From an uncultured Atopobium sp. (GTDB lineage: Bacteria > Actinomycetota > Coriobacteriia > Coriobacteriales > Atopobiaceae): a stretch of DNA of 64,000 nt. A program made the translations under genes and the position numbers. Below, piece after piece: positions 9,701 to 18,138 of the stretch (positions are counted from its first letter, which is position 1; each line of letters starts with the position of its first letter). The stretch covers positions 13,534 to 77,533 of the forward strand of contig CAMUON010000005.1 in the NCBI GenBank assembly GCA_947090525.1. The letters are read 5' to 3'. The notes under the pieces were generated by a model. That model was not told the origin of the DNA. It made no database searches and was given only the letters and a program-made list of their open reading frames with translations.

Positions 9701-10650
9701 AGCAACTGCAGCAAACTAAGCAACAACTTGAGGATCTTAAACATAATAAGACCTTGAGTGACACTCAAAAGCAAGTTGAGATCGATAAACTTAACGCTCA
9801 AATCACAAACCTTGGTAAGCAAATAGCAAAGCTTACCCAAGAGAACACGTCTCTTAAAAGTCAGATCGCAACACTACAAGCAACGGTTGCTCGTCTTACG
9901 GAAGAAGCAAACCAATGTCATGTCTCAGATGGTGCTAAAGCACAAGAGCTTGAAAAGGTAAAGCAACAGCTTACCCAAGCTCAAGCTGACCTTGAGAAAC
10001 TTAAAACAGATAAGACTCAATCTGACCAAGAGAAACAAAAAGAGATTGATAGACTCAATGGCCAAGTAACTCAACTCAACCAGGAGATTGTGAAACTCAA
10101 GCAAGAGAATCCAACAGGTGGATCATCCGAGGGCTCTGGTACAAGCACTGGTTCTAGTGTAAGCATTGGCGGTTTCGGTGCTTTTGGCGAGGACAACGAT
10201 AGTGACGCAAATGCCCCTGCTTCTATGAGCGCAATGTATCGTCTCTACAATCCATGGACAGGGGAGCATTTATTTACCACTGATGCTCATGAAGTTCAGA
10301 CGCTTGTAGCTTTGGGTTGGCAGGATGAAGGCATCATTGGTCAGGTGAGTATGAAGGAAGGTAAAGCTGTATATCGCTTGTACAATCCAAACACTGGTGA
10401 ACACCACTTTACTACCGACCTTGCTGAGGTTGAGCGTTGTGTTGCTAATGGCTGGGTAAAAGAAGGCATTGCCTTCTACAGCCAGGGTGATCAAGCGGTA
10501 TTCAGCATGTATAACCCTTATGCAAAATCCTTCTACCATCACTATACAAGTGATGAGAATGAGATTGCCCAGATGGTTAAAGACGGTTGGAAGAAAGAAG
10601 GAGTCAAGTGGTATTGCGCACCTGTCCAACCACATAATCTGGTTAAGTAG
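6793..10650 (+). CDS. Secreted LRR / FIVAR / coiled-coil protein with C-terminal DUF5648 repeats
   Basis: 1285 aa with the element's typical GAGACAAAGGAG before ATG 6793. A signal peptide ends near AAYAAVA (about residue 55). Internalin-like leucine-rich repeats follow (NQITDITPLKGLTNL type, ~22 residues each, about eight in the first block). The unit beginning QFKDPVLKKRIL recurs about 330 residues later with a short second LRR block, an internal duplication. A FIVAR-like helical domain (~570-640) leads into ~480 residues of Gln/Lys/Glu-rich coiled coil, then three DUF5648-type repeats (YRLYNPNTGEHHFTTD). There is no LPxTG motif or terminal membrane segment, so surface attachment may go through the repeats or ionic binding. 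The likely role is adhesion or cell-cell contact on an ICE-bearing cell, an inference from architecture. Confidence 0.85.
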   Translation: MKSKKHEISSMEHMSFSSKKVLASVVAGLLFAAPVFATVETVAPSLGLADQAAYAAVASKPQVNTIHDSIVQFKDPVLKKRILSQMKKQNLISQSAQDITEEDALKVKELIMSSDPGDDKIQSIEGIENFKNLTWLSLSDNQITDITPLKGLTNLTYLALSGCHITDITPLKGLTKLESCLDLNYNQITDITPLAGMTNLSSLDLRQNKITDVTPLAGMTNLTNLLLSDNQITDITPLAGLTKLEYGLDLNQNKITDVTPLKGLTKLSSLDLSQNKITDVTPLAGLKKLYSLNLQSNQIKNLECLSMSHGFFAVTEASLQTINLQPTTLTVDLKKEIKGFGNVTFYLDENVSNGVLTYKEGMKNPYQVKAYERDSVGVELVYTADINIDFSKAKNPIIIQFKDAVLKKRILSEMKKQNLINQSAQDITEEDALKVKELDLSGFSSVDKFQSIEGIENFKNLTKLYLSDNHITDLTPLAGMTKLETLDATAQTINLQPTTATVDLKKEIKAFGNPSVALDENVSNGVLTYKEGMKNPYQVKVHEENGEHKYSATINVDFPKAKINSEIQTEDTSEELQKLLDGDSTVKATDNYKNADDNLKQAYDKAITDGKTIYDKLSSTPEQVQQAAEKIKAALGKLNGDAKSSTATSQLQGQLDAANGKIQTLSGELEKAKQQGTADASTIQSLTEQLQQTKNALEKLKSDKTLSDQQKQAEIDRLNGQITELGKQIEKLTQENTSLKSQIATLQATVARLTEEANQCHVSDGAKAQELEKVKQQLTQAQGDLEKLKQDKTQSDQEKQKEIDRLNGQVTQLNQEIDKLKQEKSTLTQQLQDATSQVNTLNSQLEQLKNDKKQADEKNKQTISGLNTQVQQLTHDKQGLQEQITTKQKEIEKLNTQIQTLKDDHSKSDQEKQKEIERLSGQVNTLTQEKKDLQGKLDAANEKVRSLTEQIDKLKQQHTADASTIQSLTQQLQQTKQQLEDLKHNKTLSDTQKQVEIDKLNAQITNLGKQIAKLTQENTSLKSQIATLQATVARLTEEANQCHVSDGAKAQELEKVKQQLTQAQADLEKLKTDKTQSDQEKQKEIDRLNGQVTQLNQEIVKLKQENPTGGSSEGSGTSTGSSVSIGGFGAFGEDNDSDANAPASMSAMYRLYNPWTGEHLFTTDAHEVQTLVALGWQDEGIIGQVSMKEGKAVYRLYNPNTGEHHFTTDLAEVERCVANGWVKEGIAFYSQGDQAVFSMYNPYAKSFYHHYTSDENEIAQMVKDGWKKEGVKWYCAPVQPHNLVK
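8985..9139 (+). repeat. 155-bp exact direct repeat, copy 1 (coiled coil)
   Basis: Identical, by eye, to 9831-9985 with an offset of 846 bp (282 codons, in frame). It encodes the coiled-coil stretch that contains the only cysteine of the coil (EEANQCHVSD). Exact identity at DNA level suggests recent duplication or gene conversion, and recombination between copies would shorten the coil without a frameshift. Confidence 0.9.
9831..9985 (+). repeat. 155-bp exact direct repeat, copy 2 (coiled coil)
   Basis: Second copy of the block at 8985-9139. The flanking coiled-coil sequence is similar but not identical, so the identity stands out against its surroundings. Confidence 0.9.
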
Positions 10651-10739
10651 GCAGAACGAGGAAATGAGGTTCATTTAGATACATGAAGAGAAATAAACAG
10701 TTTAGAGTACGTTCTCCTACATGACCTAAAACTCATGAA

Positions 10740-10815
10740 GACCCAAAAGTGCCCCTCAGAAGCGAAAATAACGGGCATGTTTACCAGGGCTTTTGCTAGA
10801 GGCGCTTTTTGGGTC
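10740..10815. other. Long inverted repeat between the LRR gene and the ardC-like gene
   Basis: GACCCAAAAGTGCCCCTC (10,740-10,757) faces GAGGCGCTTTTTGGGTC (10,799-10,815), ~17-bp imperfect arms with a ~41-nt loop, followed by TATTTT. It could be a terminator for the upstream gene or a structured RNA; it lies just upstream of the next promoter. The rest of the 10,651-10,840 gap shows nothing else I recognise. Confidence 0.5.
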
Positions 10816-10841
10816 TATTTTGAGTATAAAATCCGCAGGTC

Positions 10842-10889
10842 ATGCTATAATTAAGCAATAAGGCACTTCCACAACTGCCTAGAGACAAA
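10842..10889 (+). promoter_or_regulatory. Extended -10 promoter and leader motif, copy 2
   Basis: TGCTATAAT (TATAAT at 10,846-10,851) without a clear -35, followed by AGGCACTTCCACAACTGCCT and GAGACAAAGGA. It matches the block before the 5523 gene nearly base for base; the palindrome here has one extra base in the loop. It drives the ardC-like gene. Confidence 0.65.
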
Positions 10890-10898
10890 GGAAACATC

Positions 10899-12089
10899 AT
10901 GGACGATCATTCCCGCTCAAAAAAAGTAGACTCTTCTGTTAAAGAGAAAGTGAAAGAACTTTCTCAACAAATCGATAAGGCTGTTCAAGATTTTGCGCTT
11001 GACCCAAAAGCCCTATTTGAGCTTTTCCTTTTCAAAGCCCAATTCCACACATATAGCTATAAAAACGCTATCCTCATCCATGCGCAAAGAGAAGGCGCTA
11101 TACAAGTTGCAAGTTTTAAGAAATGGAAAGACCAAGGTTATCACATTCGCAAAGGCGAGCATGCGATAAAGATTCTTGCACCAGAGCTATTAAGCTATGT
11201 CTACGATAAAGATAAGAATACTGTTTGTCTCTTGAAGGCTGCAACTCCTGAGATTAAGGAACTCATTAAATCTGGCGAGTATACCGTTGAAAAACATCTA
11301 TCTGGATTTAGTCTCGCCTCCGTTTTTGACATATCACAAACTGATTGCCCAATAGAAAACTATCCTCAAGTCTTTCGTGAAAGGTTTGTTATGGGAGATG
11401 CGGAGCATAGTGAGGAATTGCAAAGCGCGCTTATGGGCTACTGTGTTTCCGAGTTGGGTGTATCTGTGCTTAAAGCCTCAGATTCTGAGCGAGCAAATAT
11501 TCTTCGCGGCGCGCGCGGCGTTACTATTTTCCCTCAAGCAGACGCTCAAGCTCAAGCGCCTATTATTTACTATGATCCCAGTTTGCCTGTAAATCATCAG
11601 ATAAAAACGCTCTTCCACGAAACAGCTCACGCTATTCTTCATGAACCTCATTCAGAGGTAAATAGTAAAACACCTTTATCTCGCGCTAAGAAAGAATATC
11701 AAGCTGAACTTACCGCAGGTATTTGCGCTCAATACTTTGGTATCGATTCTATGCGCGCGAACGCAGGCTATATATCGGGTTGGATTAAGGACGAAAAAAT
11801 CGATCCAAAAGAGAAAGCCGCACTTGTTGGGCAAGTGCTTGATACTGCAGGTCAAATCATTGGCTATGTCGATGAAAGCCTTCGCCAAGCATTTAATATC
11901 TCTAAAGAATCACCGTCTATAGAGAAAGACGAGTCGCCTAAGACCGAGCTTTCATCCCATAAACCCCAGCATTTGAAGAAACAAGCTCCGCCTATTCGTT
12001 CCCTTGCTGAGGAGATGCGGGCTGTACGAGCAGCTGCAAGTAAAAAAGACAGCATAGACCCTCAAGCAGAAAGATATTTACATCTGTAA
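10899..12089 (+). CDS. ArdC-family antirestriction protein with zinc-metallopeptidase domain
   Basis: 396 aa. The N-terminal ~100 residues match the ArdC ssDNA-binding domain (SYKNAILIHAQ, FKKWKDQGYHIRKGEHAIKI). The C-terminal domain carries the zinc motif HETAH (His240, Glu241, His244). ArdC proteins protect incoming single-stranded plasmid DNA from restriction, and plasmid pSa ArdC is known to travel to the recipient during conjugation. Here the C-terminus carries SLAEEMRAVRAAASKK, one of the tags shared across this element. Start and leader are duplicated from the 5523 gene. The next gene follows after 22 nt with GAGACAAAGGAG, so they are probably cotranscribed. Confidence 0.88.
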   Translation: MDDHSRSKKVDSSVKEKVKELSQQIDKAVQDFALDPKALFELFLFKAQFHTYSYKNAILIHAQREGAIQVASFKKWKDQGYHIRKGEHAIKILAPELLSYVYDKDKNTVCLLKAATPEIKELIKSGEYTVEKHLSGFSLASVFDISQTDCPIENYPQVFRERFVMGDAEHSEELQSALMGYCVSELGVSVLKASDSERANILRGARGVTIFPQADAQAQAPIIYYDPSLPVNHQIKTLFHETAHAILHEPHSEVNSKTPLSRAKKEYQAELTAGICAQYFGIDSMRANAGYISGWIKDEKIDPKEKAALVGQVLDTAGQIIGYVDESLRQAFNISKESPSIEKDESPKTELSSHKPQHLKKQAPPIRSLAEEMRAVRAAASKKDSIDPQAERYLHL

Positions 12090-12111
12090 GGACGAGACAA
12101 AGGAGCCAACC

Positions 12112-12822
12112 ATGCCAAAAGTATCAATTATGTCTAATTCTGAGTATGTGCATACTGACTACATCGGCTATGTTGCCAAGCGACTAAGTGAGCTATCTCT
12201 ACCTGATGCTCTTGCAACCTTTGCCGCTGTTGCAGACCGACATGAGTATGTAGTTGATGGAAGTGCGTCATGTATCAAGCATGCTATTGAGCAATCGCTT
12301 GCAACTCTCGTTGAGAACTCAAGTACCGCTGATATTAAGCATGCCCTTGATCTCAACGAGGAATGCCACCTGGTAGATCTATCAGACCTTGATAATCTCC
12401 TGGCTCCATCTCATCAACCCAAGCCTAGCTTTAATCCTTCTGATTATTGGGTAGTGGAGTATAACCGAAACTTTGCAGAGCGAAATCTCAAAGGAAAGGC
12501 TCTTACGATGGAGCTTCTCAATGAGATTCGTTCTTATGTAACTACCTGCTATCAAAATGAAGAAGCCCGAAAAAATGTAGGCTTCTATTTTGCTCACGTC
12601 AAAGGTGGGGAAACGATTGATCGCATCAACATTGATGGCGAGGATGCAAAGCAGGTTAGTTATGAAGTGCTTGATAAGCTTGCTTCCAAGCTTGCTGTAA
12701 GCCAGCGTCTTTCTCAAGCGCAGAATCACTCGCTTGCAGATGATTTACAAGCAGCTAAACAAGCTGCAACACGCCAACATACATCGACAAAGCAACAAGC
12801 GTTACATAGACGGAAGTTATAG
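12112..12822 (+). CDS. ICE protein of unknown function with shared C-terminal tag
   Basis: 236 aa, preceded by GAGACAAAGGAG. The N-terminal ~100 residues are mostly helical with acidic patches; the middle (SDYWVVEYNRNFAERNLKG) looks like a small alpha/beta domain. The C-terminal ~30 residues hold SLADDLQAAKQAATRQ and a basic end, matching the tag of the ArdC-like and relaxase proteins. I do not recognise the main body. It probably shares the ardC-like transcript. Confidence 0.6.
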   Translation: MPKVSIMSNSEYVHTDYIGYVAKRLSELSLPDALATFAAVADRHEYVVDGSASCIKHAIEQSLATLVENSSTADIKHALDLNEECHLVDLSDLDNLLAPSHQPKPSFNPSDYWVVEYNRNFAERNLKGKALTMELLNEIRSYVTTCYQNEEARKNVGFYFAHVKGGETIDRINIDGEDAKQVSYEVLDKLASKLAVSQRLSQAQNHSLADDLQAAKQAATRQHTSTKQQALHRRKL

Positions 12823-12928
12823 AGGGGGAGGAAAGATAAATAAAAAAGGCAGCCTTACCTAATGGAGCAACTCAAAGCGTACTCTGCTTGTACTGCCTTT
12901 TATCTCATGGTAAAGAAAGAAGGTCAGA

Positions 12929-13048
12929 ATGTCAAATTATTCACTTGCAGAGAGTAAATCAATAAAAAAGGAGGATACCTACTCTTATGATGCACTTAAG
13001 GCGTGCATTGCCCGTGTATCCTCAAGATCATGGTATCACCTTGGTTAG
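12929..13048 (+). CDS. Small ORF, 39 aa, ICE accessory
   Basis: ATG 12,929 is preceded by GAAGG at good spacing and the frame runs 39 codons to TAG. The product starts MSNYSLAESKSIKKED and is polar and basic with no membrane segment. It is too short for strong coding statistics; the support is the ribosome-binding site and the otherwise empty gap 12,823-13,184. Upstream, AAAAGGCAG and CTGCCTTTT (12,844-12,901) form a loose inverted repeat that may be a terminator for the 12112 gene. Confidence 0.4.
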   Translation: MSNYSLAESKSIKKEDTYSYDALKACIARVSSRSWYHLG

Positions 13049-13089
13049 GACTATTCAATTTATAAGTTTGAGACGATAAGGAGAAAACC

Positions 13090-13113
13090 ATGCCATCTAT
13101 TCACGCTCCCTAA
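13090..13113 (+). other. Seven-codon leader peptide or abandoned start region
   Basis: TAAGGAGAAAACC precedes an ATG that reads MPSIHAP and stops. The same GGAGAAAACCATG context recurs 95 nt downstream at the real start of the 13185 gene, so this may be a duplicated initiation region whose gene was lost, or a short upstream peptide affecting the next gene. Confidence 0.35.
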
Positions 13114-13184
13114 ACGTAAACGCGCCACGTTTTAGAAATTCCACAGCTAACCACATTGTCGCGAATGAGACAAAGGAGAAAACC

Positions 13185-13718
13185 ATGAGTGAAAAACAAT
13201 ACGTACACTTTGATGTCAAACGTACTCAGTTTATCGGTAAAGATAAACCCGCTAAGGAGCTTATCTCTGCTCACCACAGTGATACACATGGTGATTTTTG
13301 GAGCGTTGAGCTTCCGTATGACATGAAGTGCAAAGTTACTGATCCTACGACAAACGAACAAACCACACAGGATGTAAGCGGATACCGCTTCACGACTAGC
13401 TATGAGCCTACTGAACCAAAAACGAACTATGAAAACTACAGAAAGAACTACGCTCATGTATCGTTCCCCGAGGGATGGAACATCACCCTGGAAAAAAGCA
13501 AGAAGGAAAACGGGGAATTTGTAACACAGAAATTACGTGCGACCCCTGCTGATCTAAAGCAAGCATTTAGCGAATATAAGCAACAGCGACAACAACGAGC
13601 TCAGCAGGCGCAATCGCCTCATAGCTTACAGGAAGATATTGCTGCAGCTAAGCACGCTGCAAGCCAGGTTCCTGTTCTTACGTTTGATATGCATGAGACT
13701 GCAGCACATACCCTCTAA
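13185..13718 (+). CDS. ICE protein of unknown function with shared C-terminal tag
   Basis: 177 aa, started by the element-type GAGACAAAGGAG. The first ~110 residues look like a small beta-rich domain (FWSVELPYDMKCKV, HVSFPEGWNITLEK). A Gln/Arg-rich linker leads to SLQEDIAAAKHAAS near the end, the divergent member of the tag family. There is no signal peptide or membrane segment, so it is cytoplasmic before any transfer. It lies 19 nt upstream of the SpaA gene and is likely cotranscribed. Confidence 0.6.
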   Translation: MSEKQYVHFDVKRTQFIGKDKPAKELISAHHSDTHGDFWSVELPYDMKCKVTDPTTNEQTTQDVSGYRFTTSYEPTEPKTNYENYRKNYAHVSFPEGWNITLEKSKKENGEFVTQKLRATPADLKQAFSEYKQQRQQRAQQAQSPHSLQEDIAAAKHAASQVPVLTFDMHETAAHTL

Positions 13719-13737
13719 CTAGAAAGGAGCGAGTTAT

Positions 13738-16700
13738 ATGAATGTTTTTCAATCAATTCGATCAGGAACTAAAGCTTCGCTTGATAAGAGTAAGAAGTTC
13801 CTGTCGAAGTTATTCCACAATAAAAAGACGAAACAAATTTGTAAGGCAAGTGCTGCAGTAGCCGCTACCGGAGTTCTTGTCCTTTCTACGATTATGGGAC
13901 CTCTTGCAGAGCGTGCCCATGCAAAGCCTATTGGTCTTCTAGACGGTGGTGAGATTACCTATCACGACGACGGAACGATTTCGGGTACGTGTTACCAAAA
14001 ATTCGATTTCGCCTATTGGACTACTCACACGAAGCGCCCCGCAGAATTTGATGTCACACTACCAAACGGCGAGAAGATTAGAACACAGTGCATTGACTAT
14101 GAGAGCTTTGTCCCCTCAGACGGGTACTACAAGTTCGTTGGTAAACCCGATGCATCAGGACTTAAGTTCAAGATTAAGGTAATGTCCAACACCAGCCCTG
14201 CACCATACCCAAGCAAAGAACTAGAGGGGTACGGGCATGCATTCCCGTGCCAACGAACTGAGCAGATAAATGAAGATTGGGCTCCTAAGATGTGGGGTAA
14301 GCTTCGTATTCATAAGACGAGCGCTAATCCTGCTCTGTCAAACGGCAATAGCTGCTATTCTCTCGCAGGCGCGCAATACGATGTGTACGATGCCTTTAAC
14401 AATAAGTACATAGAAACACTCACTACAGACGAAAGCGGGTACGCAACTACTAAAGAGCTGTCTGTGGGTAAGTATATCTTTAAGGAGAAAAAAGCAGCGA
14501 AGGGTTATGCTATCGATTATGAGCCAAGGTATGGCGTGGTGAAAGTGGGGGAGACGGTAGACGTTGAGGTACAGGATATTCCTCAAAACGACCCTCTGAC
14601 AATCTCTGTAAAGAAGAAGGATGCGCAAACTGGTAATGCTTCGCCTCAAGGCGCAGCTACACTTGAAGGTACTGAGTTTACTCTTAAGTTCTATGCAAGC
14701 GATAGCGCAAGCGGTACGCCTGCGCGCACCTGGGTTCTTAAGACCGATAATGATGGTGTTACTGGACTTTACCAGGCAGGACGTCTTGATCCCCAGACAT
14801 ACTTTGTAAAGGGCGATCCGTTCTACAAGAACTCTTTAGGCCACATAGTTATACCTCTGGGTACGCTCACCATTCAAGAGACCAAAGCACCTGTAGGATA
14901 TCGTCTCAATAGCGAGATTCATACCATTCATGTTACGCCAGACAACCAGGAGATCGAGGATGTACACACCTATGTAGCTCCTGATCACCCTGAGCAGGTA
15001 CAGCGCGGAGGTGTAGACATCACTAAAATCGACCGTGAACTTAACAAAGCCTACGAGCAAGGAGACGCAAACCTTGAGAATATCACCTTTGAAATCGTAA
15101 ATAAGAACAATCATGAGGTGGTCACTTCCATGGGTACCTGTGCTCCTGACCAACCCTGTGCTACTATCTCTACGAAGCGCCAAGGTGACAAGTTCTATGC
15201 AGCTACTTCTAATGAGGAACTACCCTTTGGTCACTACAAGATCTATGAGAAACAATCGAATGGCACGTATCTCAATGACGGCTTCTCTGCTGAATTTGAT
15301 GTTAAAAAAGACAAAGAGATGGTGCACTTTACCGACAATAAGTCTTGCGCAAAGGATACTGTTGTTCGTGGTGATCTAAAGATTGGTAAGGTCGACCGTG
15401 AACTTAACCGTCACGACAACCAAGGCGCAGCTACGCTTGAGGGCGCTGAGTTTACTATCTGGAACAAGAGCAAAAACTCTGTAGTAGTAAACAATAAGCT
15501 TATTAAAACCAACGATGTGGCATGCAAGGTATATGCTGACCGCATGGGTATCGCAAAGACGGTTAAGAAAGCGCTTCCTTATGGCACGTATCTCATCAAA
15601 GAGACCAAGGCACCACGAGGATACGAACTCAACGAGTTCTGGACGCGTTATATCAAAATCCGTCACGATGGTGAGGTCTACGATCTAACCTCTAGCAAAC
15701 AGTCAGCTGATGACCAAGTGAAGCGTGGTGATATTCGCCTTATCAAACGAGACGATAATACTCAAAAACCGCTCAGTGGTGTTGTCTTTAGATTTACGAG
15801 TAAATCAACTCATGAGTCGCATCTGCTTGTTACCGACCAAAATGGGGAGATCAACACCTCTTCTTACTACTATCCTCATACGCAAGACACCAACGCAAAC
15901 GATGTGGCATTTGTAAAAGGCGGCGACCTTGATGCTACCAAACTCAAGATGCCCTACGGCGTTTGGTTCACGGGCGTGAAGGATATTGCCGCATTTGGTC
16001 GTTATCCTAACGTTGATTGTGATGATAATGGTCATTGCACTTTTAAGAAAGGTCAGATGGAAGTTCCTGATGGAGCTAAACCAAACGACAAACTGGGTGC
16101 ACTTCCTTATGACACCTATACGCTTGAAGAGCTTTCAACCCCTCAAAACAAGGGAAAGAAGCTTATCAAGTTTGATGTCTACGTCACACGTCCTCGTTAC
16201 AACATCGTTTTGGGTACTCTCAACAATAAAGACCAAGAGAACTTCATCACTGAGCTTCTTGGTGAAGAGAACACTCATAAAGTCCATGCTGTAAAAGACT
16301 GTGTCGTTCACGATGTGATCAATCTTGAGAATCTGGATGTTACTAAGAAATACAAACTGGAAGGATGGCTCGTAGATGCACAAACAGGTAAAACATACAA
16401 AGACGCAAAAGGCAATGCTGTTACCGCAGAAACTGTCTTTAAGCCCCGTGTTACGTCTGATAGGGCTCAGCTTAGCTACAAGCTCGATGCGTCTTCGCTC
16501 CAAGGTAAAAAGCTTGTAAGCTTTGTAAGACTGTATAACGATAAAGATGAAATCATCTATCGTGAAGAAGAGCTTGGGGATACAGATCAGATGGTTGAGT
16601 TTATAGCTCCAGAAGAGCCTTGCTGCCCACCGTGTCCGCCAGCGCCTGAGCCCAAGCCGCAGCCTCAACCAAAACCTGAGCCACAACCGAAGCCGCAGCC

Positions 16701-16977
16701 TAAGCCACAACCCAAGCCTGAGCCTAAGCCTGAGCCCAAGCCGCAGCCGAAACCTGAGCCTGCGCCTAAGCCAGCACCAGAGCCACCAGCTCCTCGTGTT
16801 CCTGACAAGAAGGAGCCACCACAAACACCAAAACAACCATCTGTTAAGGATAGTCGTGATCAAATTCACCTACCGAAAACAAATGATATTTTGGTAGGTA
16901 CGCTCGGCGCAATAGTTGCCTGCGCAGGTGTTGCTCTTGTAGCATACGGAGCGTATAAGAGGCATCAGAAGCACTAG
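13738..16977 (+). CDS. SpaA/Cna-B-type surface adhesin or pilin with LPKTND sortase anchor
   Basis: 1079 aa with SD AAAGGAG. A long signal peptide ends near AERAHA (about residue 62). Several SpaA/Cna-B-like domains follow, recognisable by repeated GAEFTIWNK-type strands and by KETKAPRGYELN and QETKAPVGYRLN. A thioester or VaFE-like block (~870-960, with VVHDVINLENL and LYNDKDEIIYREEELGDT) precedes a Pro/Lys/Glu/Gln-rich wall-spanning stalk (16,650-16,795), the motif LPKTND, one membrane helix and a basic tail. Domains of this family are stabilised by Lys-Asn isopeptide bonds. It would be cell-wall anchored by a sortase and might help donor-recipient contact; that role is inference. Confidence 0.9.
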   Translation: MNVFQSIRSGTKASLDKSKKFLSKLFHNKKTKQICKASAAVAATGVLVLSTIMGPLAERAHAKPIGLLDGGEITYHDDGTISGTCYQKFDFAYWTTHTKRPAEFDVTLPNGEKIRTQCIDYESFVPSDGYYKFVGKPDASGLKFKIKVMSNTSPAPYPSKELEGYGHAFPCQRTEQINEDWAPKMWGKLRIHKTSANPALSNGNSCYSLAGAQYDVYDAFNNKYIETLTTDESGYATTKELSVGKYIFKEKKAAKGYAIDYEPRYGVVKVGETVDVEVQDIPQNDPLTISVKKKDAQTGNASPQGAATLEGTEFTLKFYASDSASGTPARTWVLKTDNDGVTGLYQAGRLDPQTYFVKGDPFYKNSLGHIVIPLGTLTIQETKAPVGYRLNSEIHTIHVTPDNQEIEDVHTYVAPDHPEQVQRGGVDITKIDRELNKAYEQGDANLENITFEIVNKNNHEVVTSMGTCAPDQPCATISTKRQGDKFYAATSNEELPFGHYKIYEKQSNGTYLNDGFSAEFDVKKDKEMVHFTDNKSCAKDTVVRGDLKIGKVDRELNRHDNQGAATLEGAEFTIWNKSKNSVVVNNKLIKTNDVACKVYADRMGIAKTVKKALPYGTYLIKETKAPRGYELNEFWTRYIKIRHDGEVYDLTSSKQSADDQVKRGDIRLIKRDDNTQKPLSGVVFRFTSKSTHESHLLVTDQNGEINTSSYYYPHTQDTNANDVAFVKGGDLDATKLKMPYGVWFTGVKDIAAFGRYPNVDCDDNGHCTFKKGQMEVPDGAKPNDKLGALPYDTYTLEELSTPQNKGKKLIKFDVYVTRPRYNIVLGTLNNKDQENFITELLGEENTHKVHAVKDCVVHDVINLENLDVTKKYKLEGWLVDAQTGKTYKDAKGNAVTAETVFKPRVTSDRAQLSYKLDASSLQGKKLVSFVRLYNDKDEIIYREEELGDTDQMVEFIAPEEPCCPPCPPAPEPKPQPQPKPEPQPKPQPKPQPKPEPKPEPKPQPKPEPAPKPAPEPPAPRVPDKKEPPQTPKQPSVKDSRDQIHLPKTNDILVGTLGAIVACAGVALVAYGAYKRHQKH

Positions 16978-17007
16978 CATTCACATGCATGGTGTGTAGG
17001 TAAAAAG

Positions 17008-17037
17008 AAGCGGGTGGTCGTATAACCACCCGCTTTT
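17008..17037. terminator. Bidirectional rho-independent terminator
   Basis: Arms AAGCGGGTGGT and ACCACCCGCTT with a 6-nt loop, T-run on the plus side and an A-run (T-run on the minus strand) on the other. It sits between the convergent SpaA and DUF5648 genes and can serve both. Confidence 0.85.
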
Positions 17038-17064
17038 CTATTGCGCTTTATTATGTATCGCTTG

Positions 17065-18138
17065 CTACTCCCAGTGTCCTTCTTCGGGGTGTTTAATGAT
17101 TTCTGTCTTGAGCGGCAGCGTTGTCCAGTTGCCCGCTTCTCCAGGTTTGAATTCATGTGTCATCTGGTATTCGATGCTCGCATCCGTAGCCTTCTGCGCA
17201 AGCCTAGTAGTCCAGAATTCCTTACGTGCTTCTTCTTCGGTTTTTATGCTAGGGAATTTTCCTTCTCTCCACGCTTGCATTAGCCTTGTATCTTCGATAG
17301 GCACCAAGTCGTTAGGATCAGTTGTAGAGACTGAAACAATATGTCCGTTCATATATTTATCGATAGCCGTCCATTTAGTCTCTTCCCATGCAGGCTTATC
17401 AACGACCCAACGCTTGCCTGGGTTGGTTGTATCGTTTGTAGCTTCTGGTGCAGTTGAGGTGGTATCCGCCGCGCCTGCGCTTTCGGTGTTTGTATTTGCT
17501 GCAGTTGTGAGGTTGTAGATACCTGCGCCATCGGTGCTTGTAGAGTCGCCTGCGCCTTTGGGGCTTAGAGTTCCGTCTTTTTCTACCATCTCAACAGGAG
17601 CCACATACCATGCAACACCTTCATCACGCCAGCCGTCAGCTATACGAGCATTTGCTTCGTTTCTGTCGGTAGTAAAGTGATGATAATGATCTTGCTCATA
17701 AGGATTGTACAAGCGATATACAGGAAGATATCCCTCTTTTTGAGTAGAGGATACAGTAAGTGTTGCGCCTTCATCAAGCGACCACCCACTCTGGATACAC
17801 TTCTCTACTTCTGCCTTATCTATCGTGTAGTGATGATCTCCCCCTCGACCCCATGGATTGTACAAGCGATATACATGCGCATCTCCTTCGCCTTTCCACG
17901 CAAATTGTTCAAAGTTCCACCCATTCGCACTGAGATTCTGCACTTCGTTGCCATTCTCGGAGAACAAGTGCTCACCCGTGTAGGGGTTATAGAGCCTCAT
18001 GGCAACTGTCTCGCCTTTGAGGTCTACATGAACCACGGTAGAGGCATGCGCCTGCAAAGGGCACGAAAGAAAAGCCGTTGCTACAGCTCCTACCAAAATA
18101 GCTTTTTTTGCAATGGATTGGGTTGTGGAAGTAAACAT
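17065..18138 (-). CDS. Secreted DUF5648-repeat protein
   Basis: 357 aa with a signal peptide ending near PLQAHAS (about residue 33). Three DUF5648-type repeats follow (MRLYNPYTGEHLF, YRLYNPWGRGGDHHYT, YRLYNPYEQDHYHHFTT), then a Thr/Ala/Asn-rich linker and a polar C-terminal domain of ~110 residues with no recognised family and no anchor motif. The repeats match those at the end of the large LRR protein of the same element; their ligand is unknown. GAAGGAG before the ATG lies in a perfect palindrome. Transcribed alone from the promoter at 18,196-18,223. Confidence 0.8.
   Translation of the reverse strand: MFTSTTQSIAKKAILVGAVATAFLSCPLQAHASTVVHVDLKGETVAMRLYNPYTGEHLFSENGNEVQNLSANGWNFEQFAWKGEGDAHVYRLYNPWGRGGDHHYTIDKAEVEKCIQSGWSLDEGATLTVSSTQKEGYLPVYRLYNPYEQDHYHHFTTDRNEANARIADGWRDEGVAWYVAPVEMVEKDGTLSPKGAGDSTSTDGAGIYNLTTAANTNTESAGAADTTSTAPEATNDTTNPGKRWVVDKPAWEETKWTAIDKYMNGHIVSVSTTDPNDLVPIEDTRLMQAWREGKFPSIKTEEEARKEFWTTRLAQKATDASIEYQMTHEFKPGEAGNWTTLPLKTEIIKHPEEGHWE

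Noticed and set aside
16135..16869. 244-codon minus frame rich in Leu/Arg/Trp
   Set aside because: It is the complement of the Pro/Lys-rich stalk of the SpaA protein; composition alone explains it.
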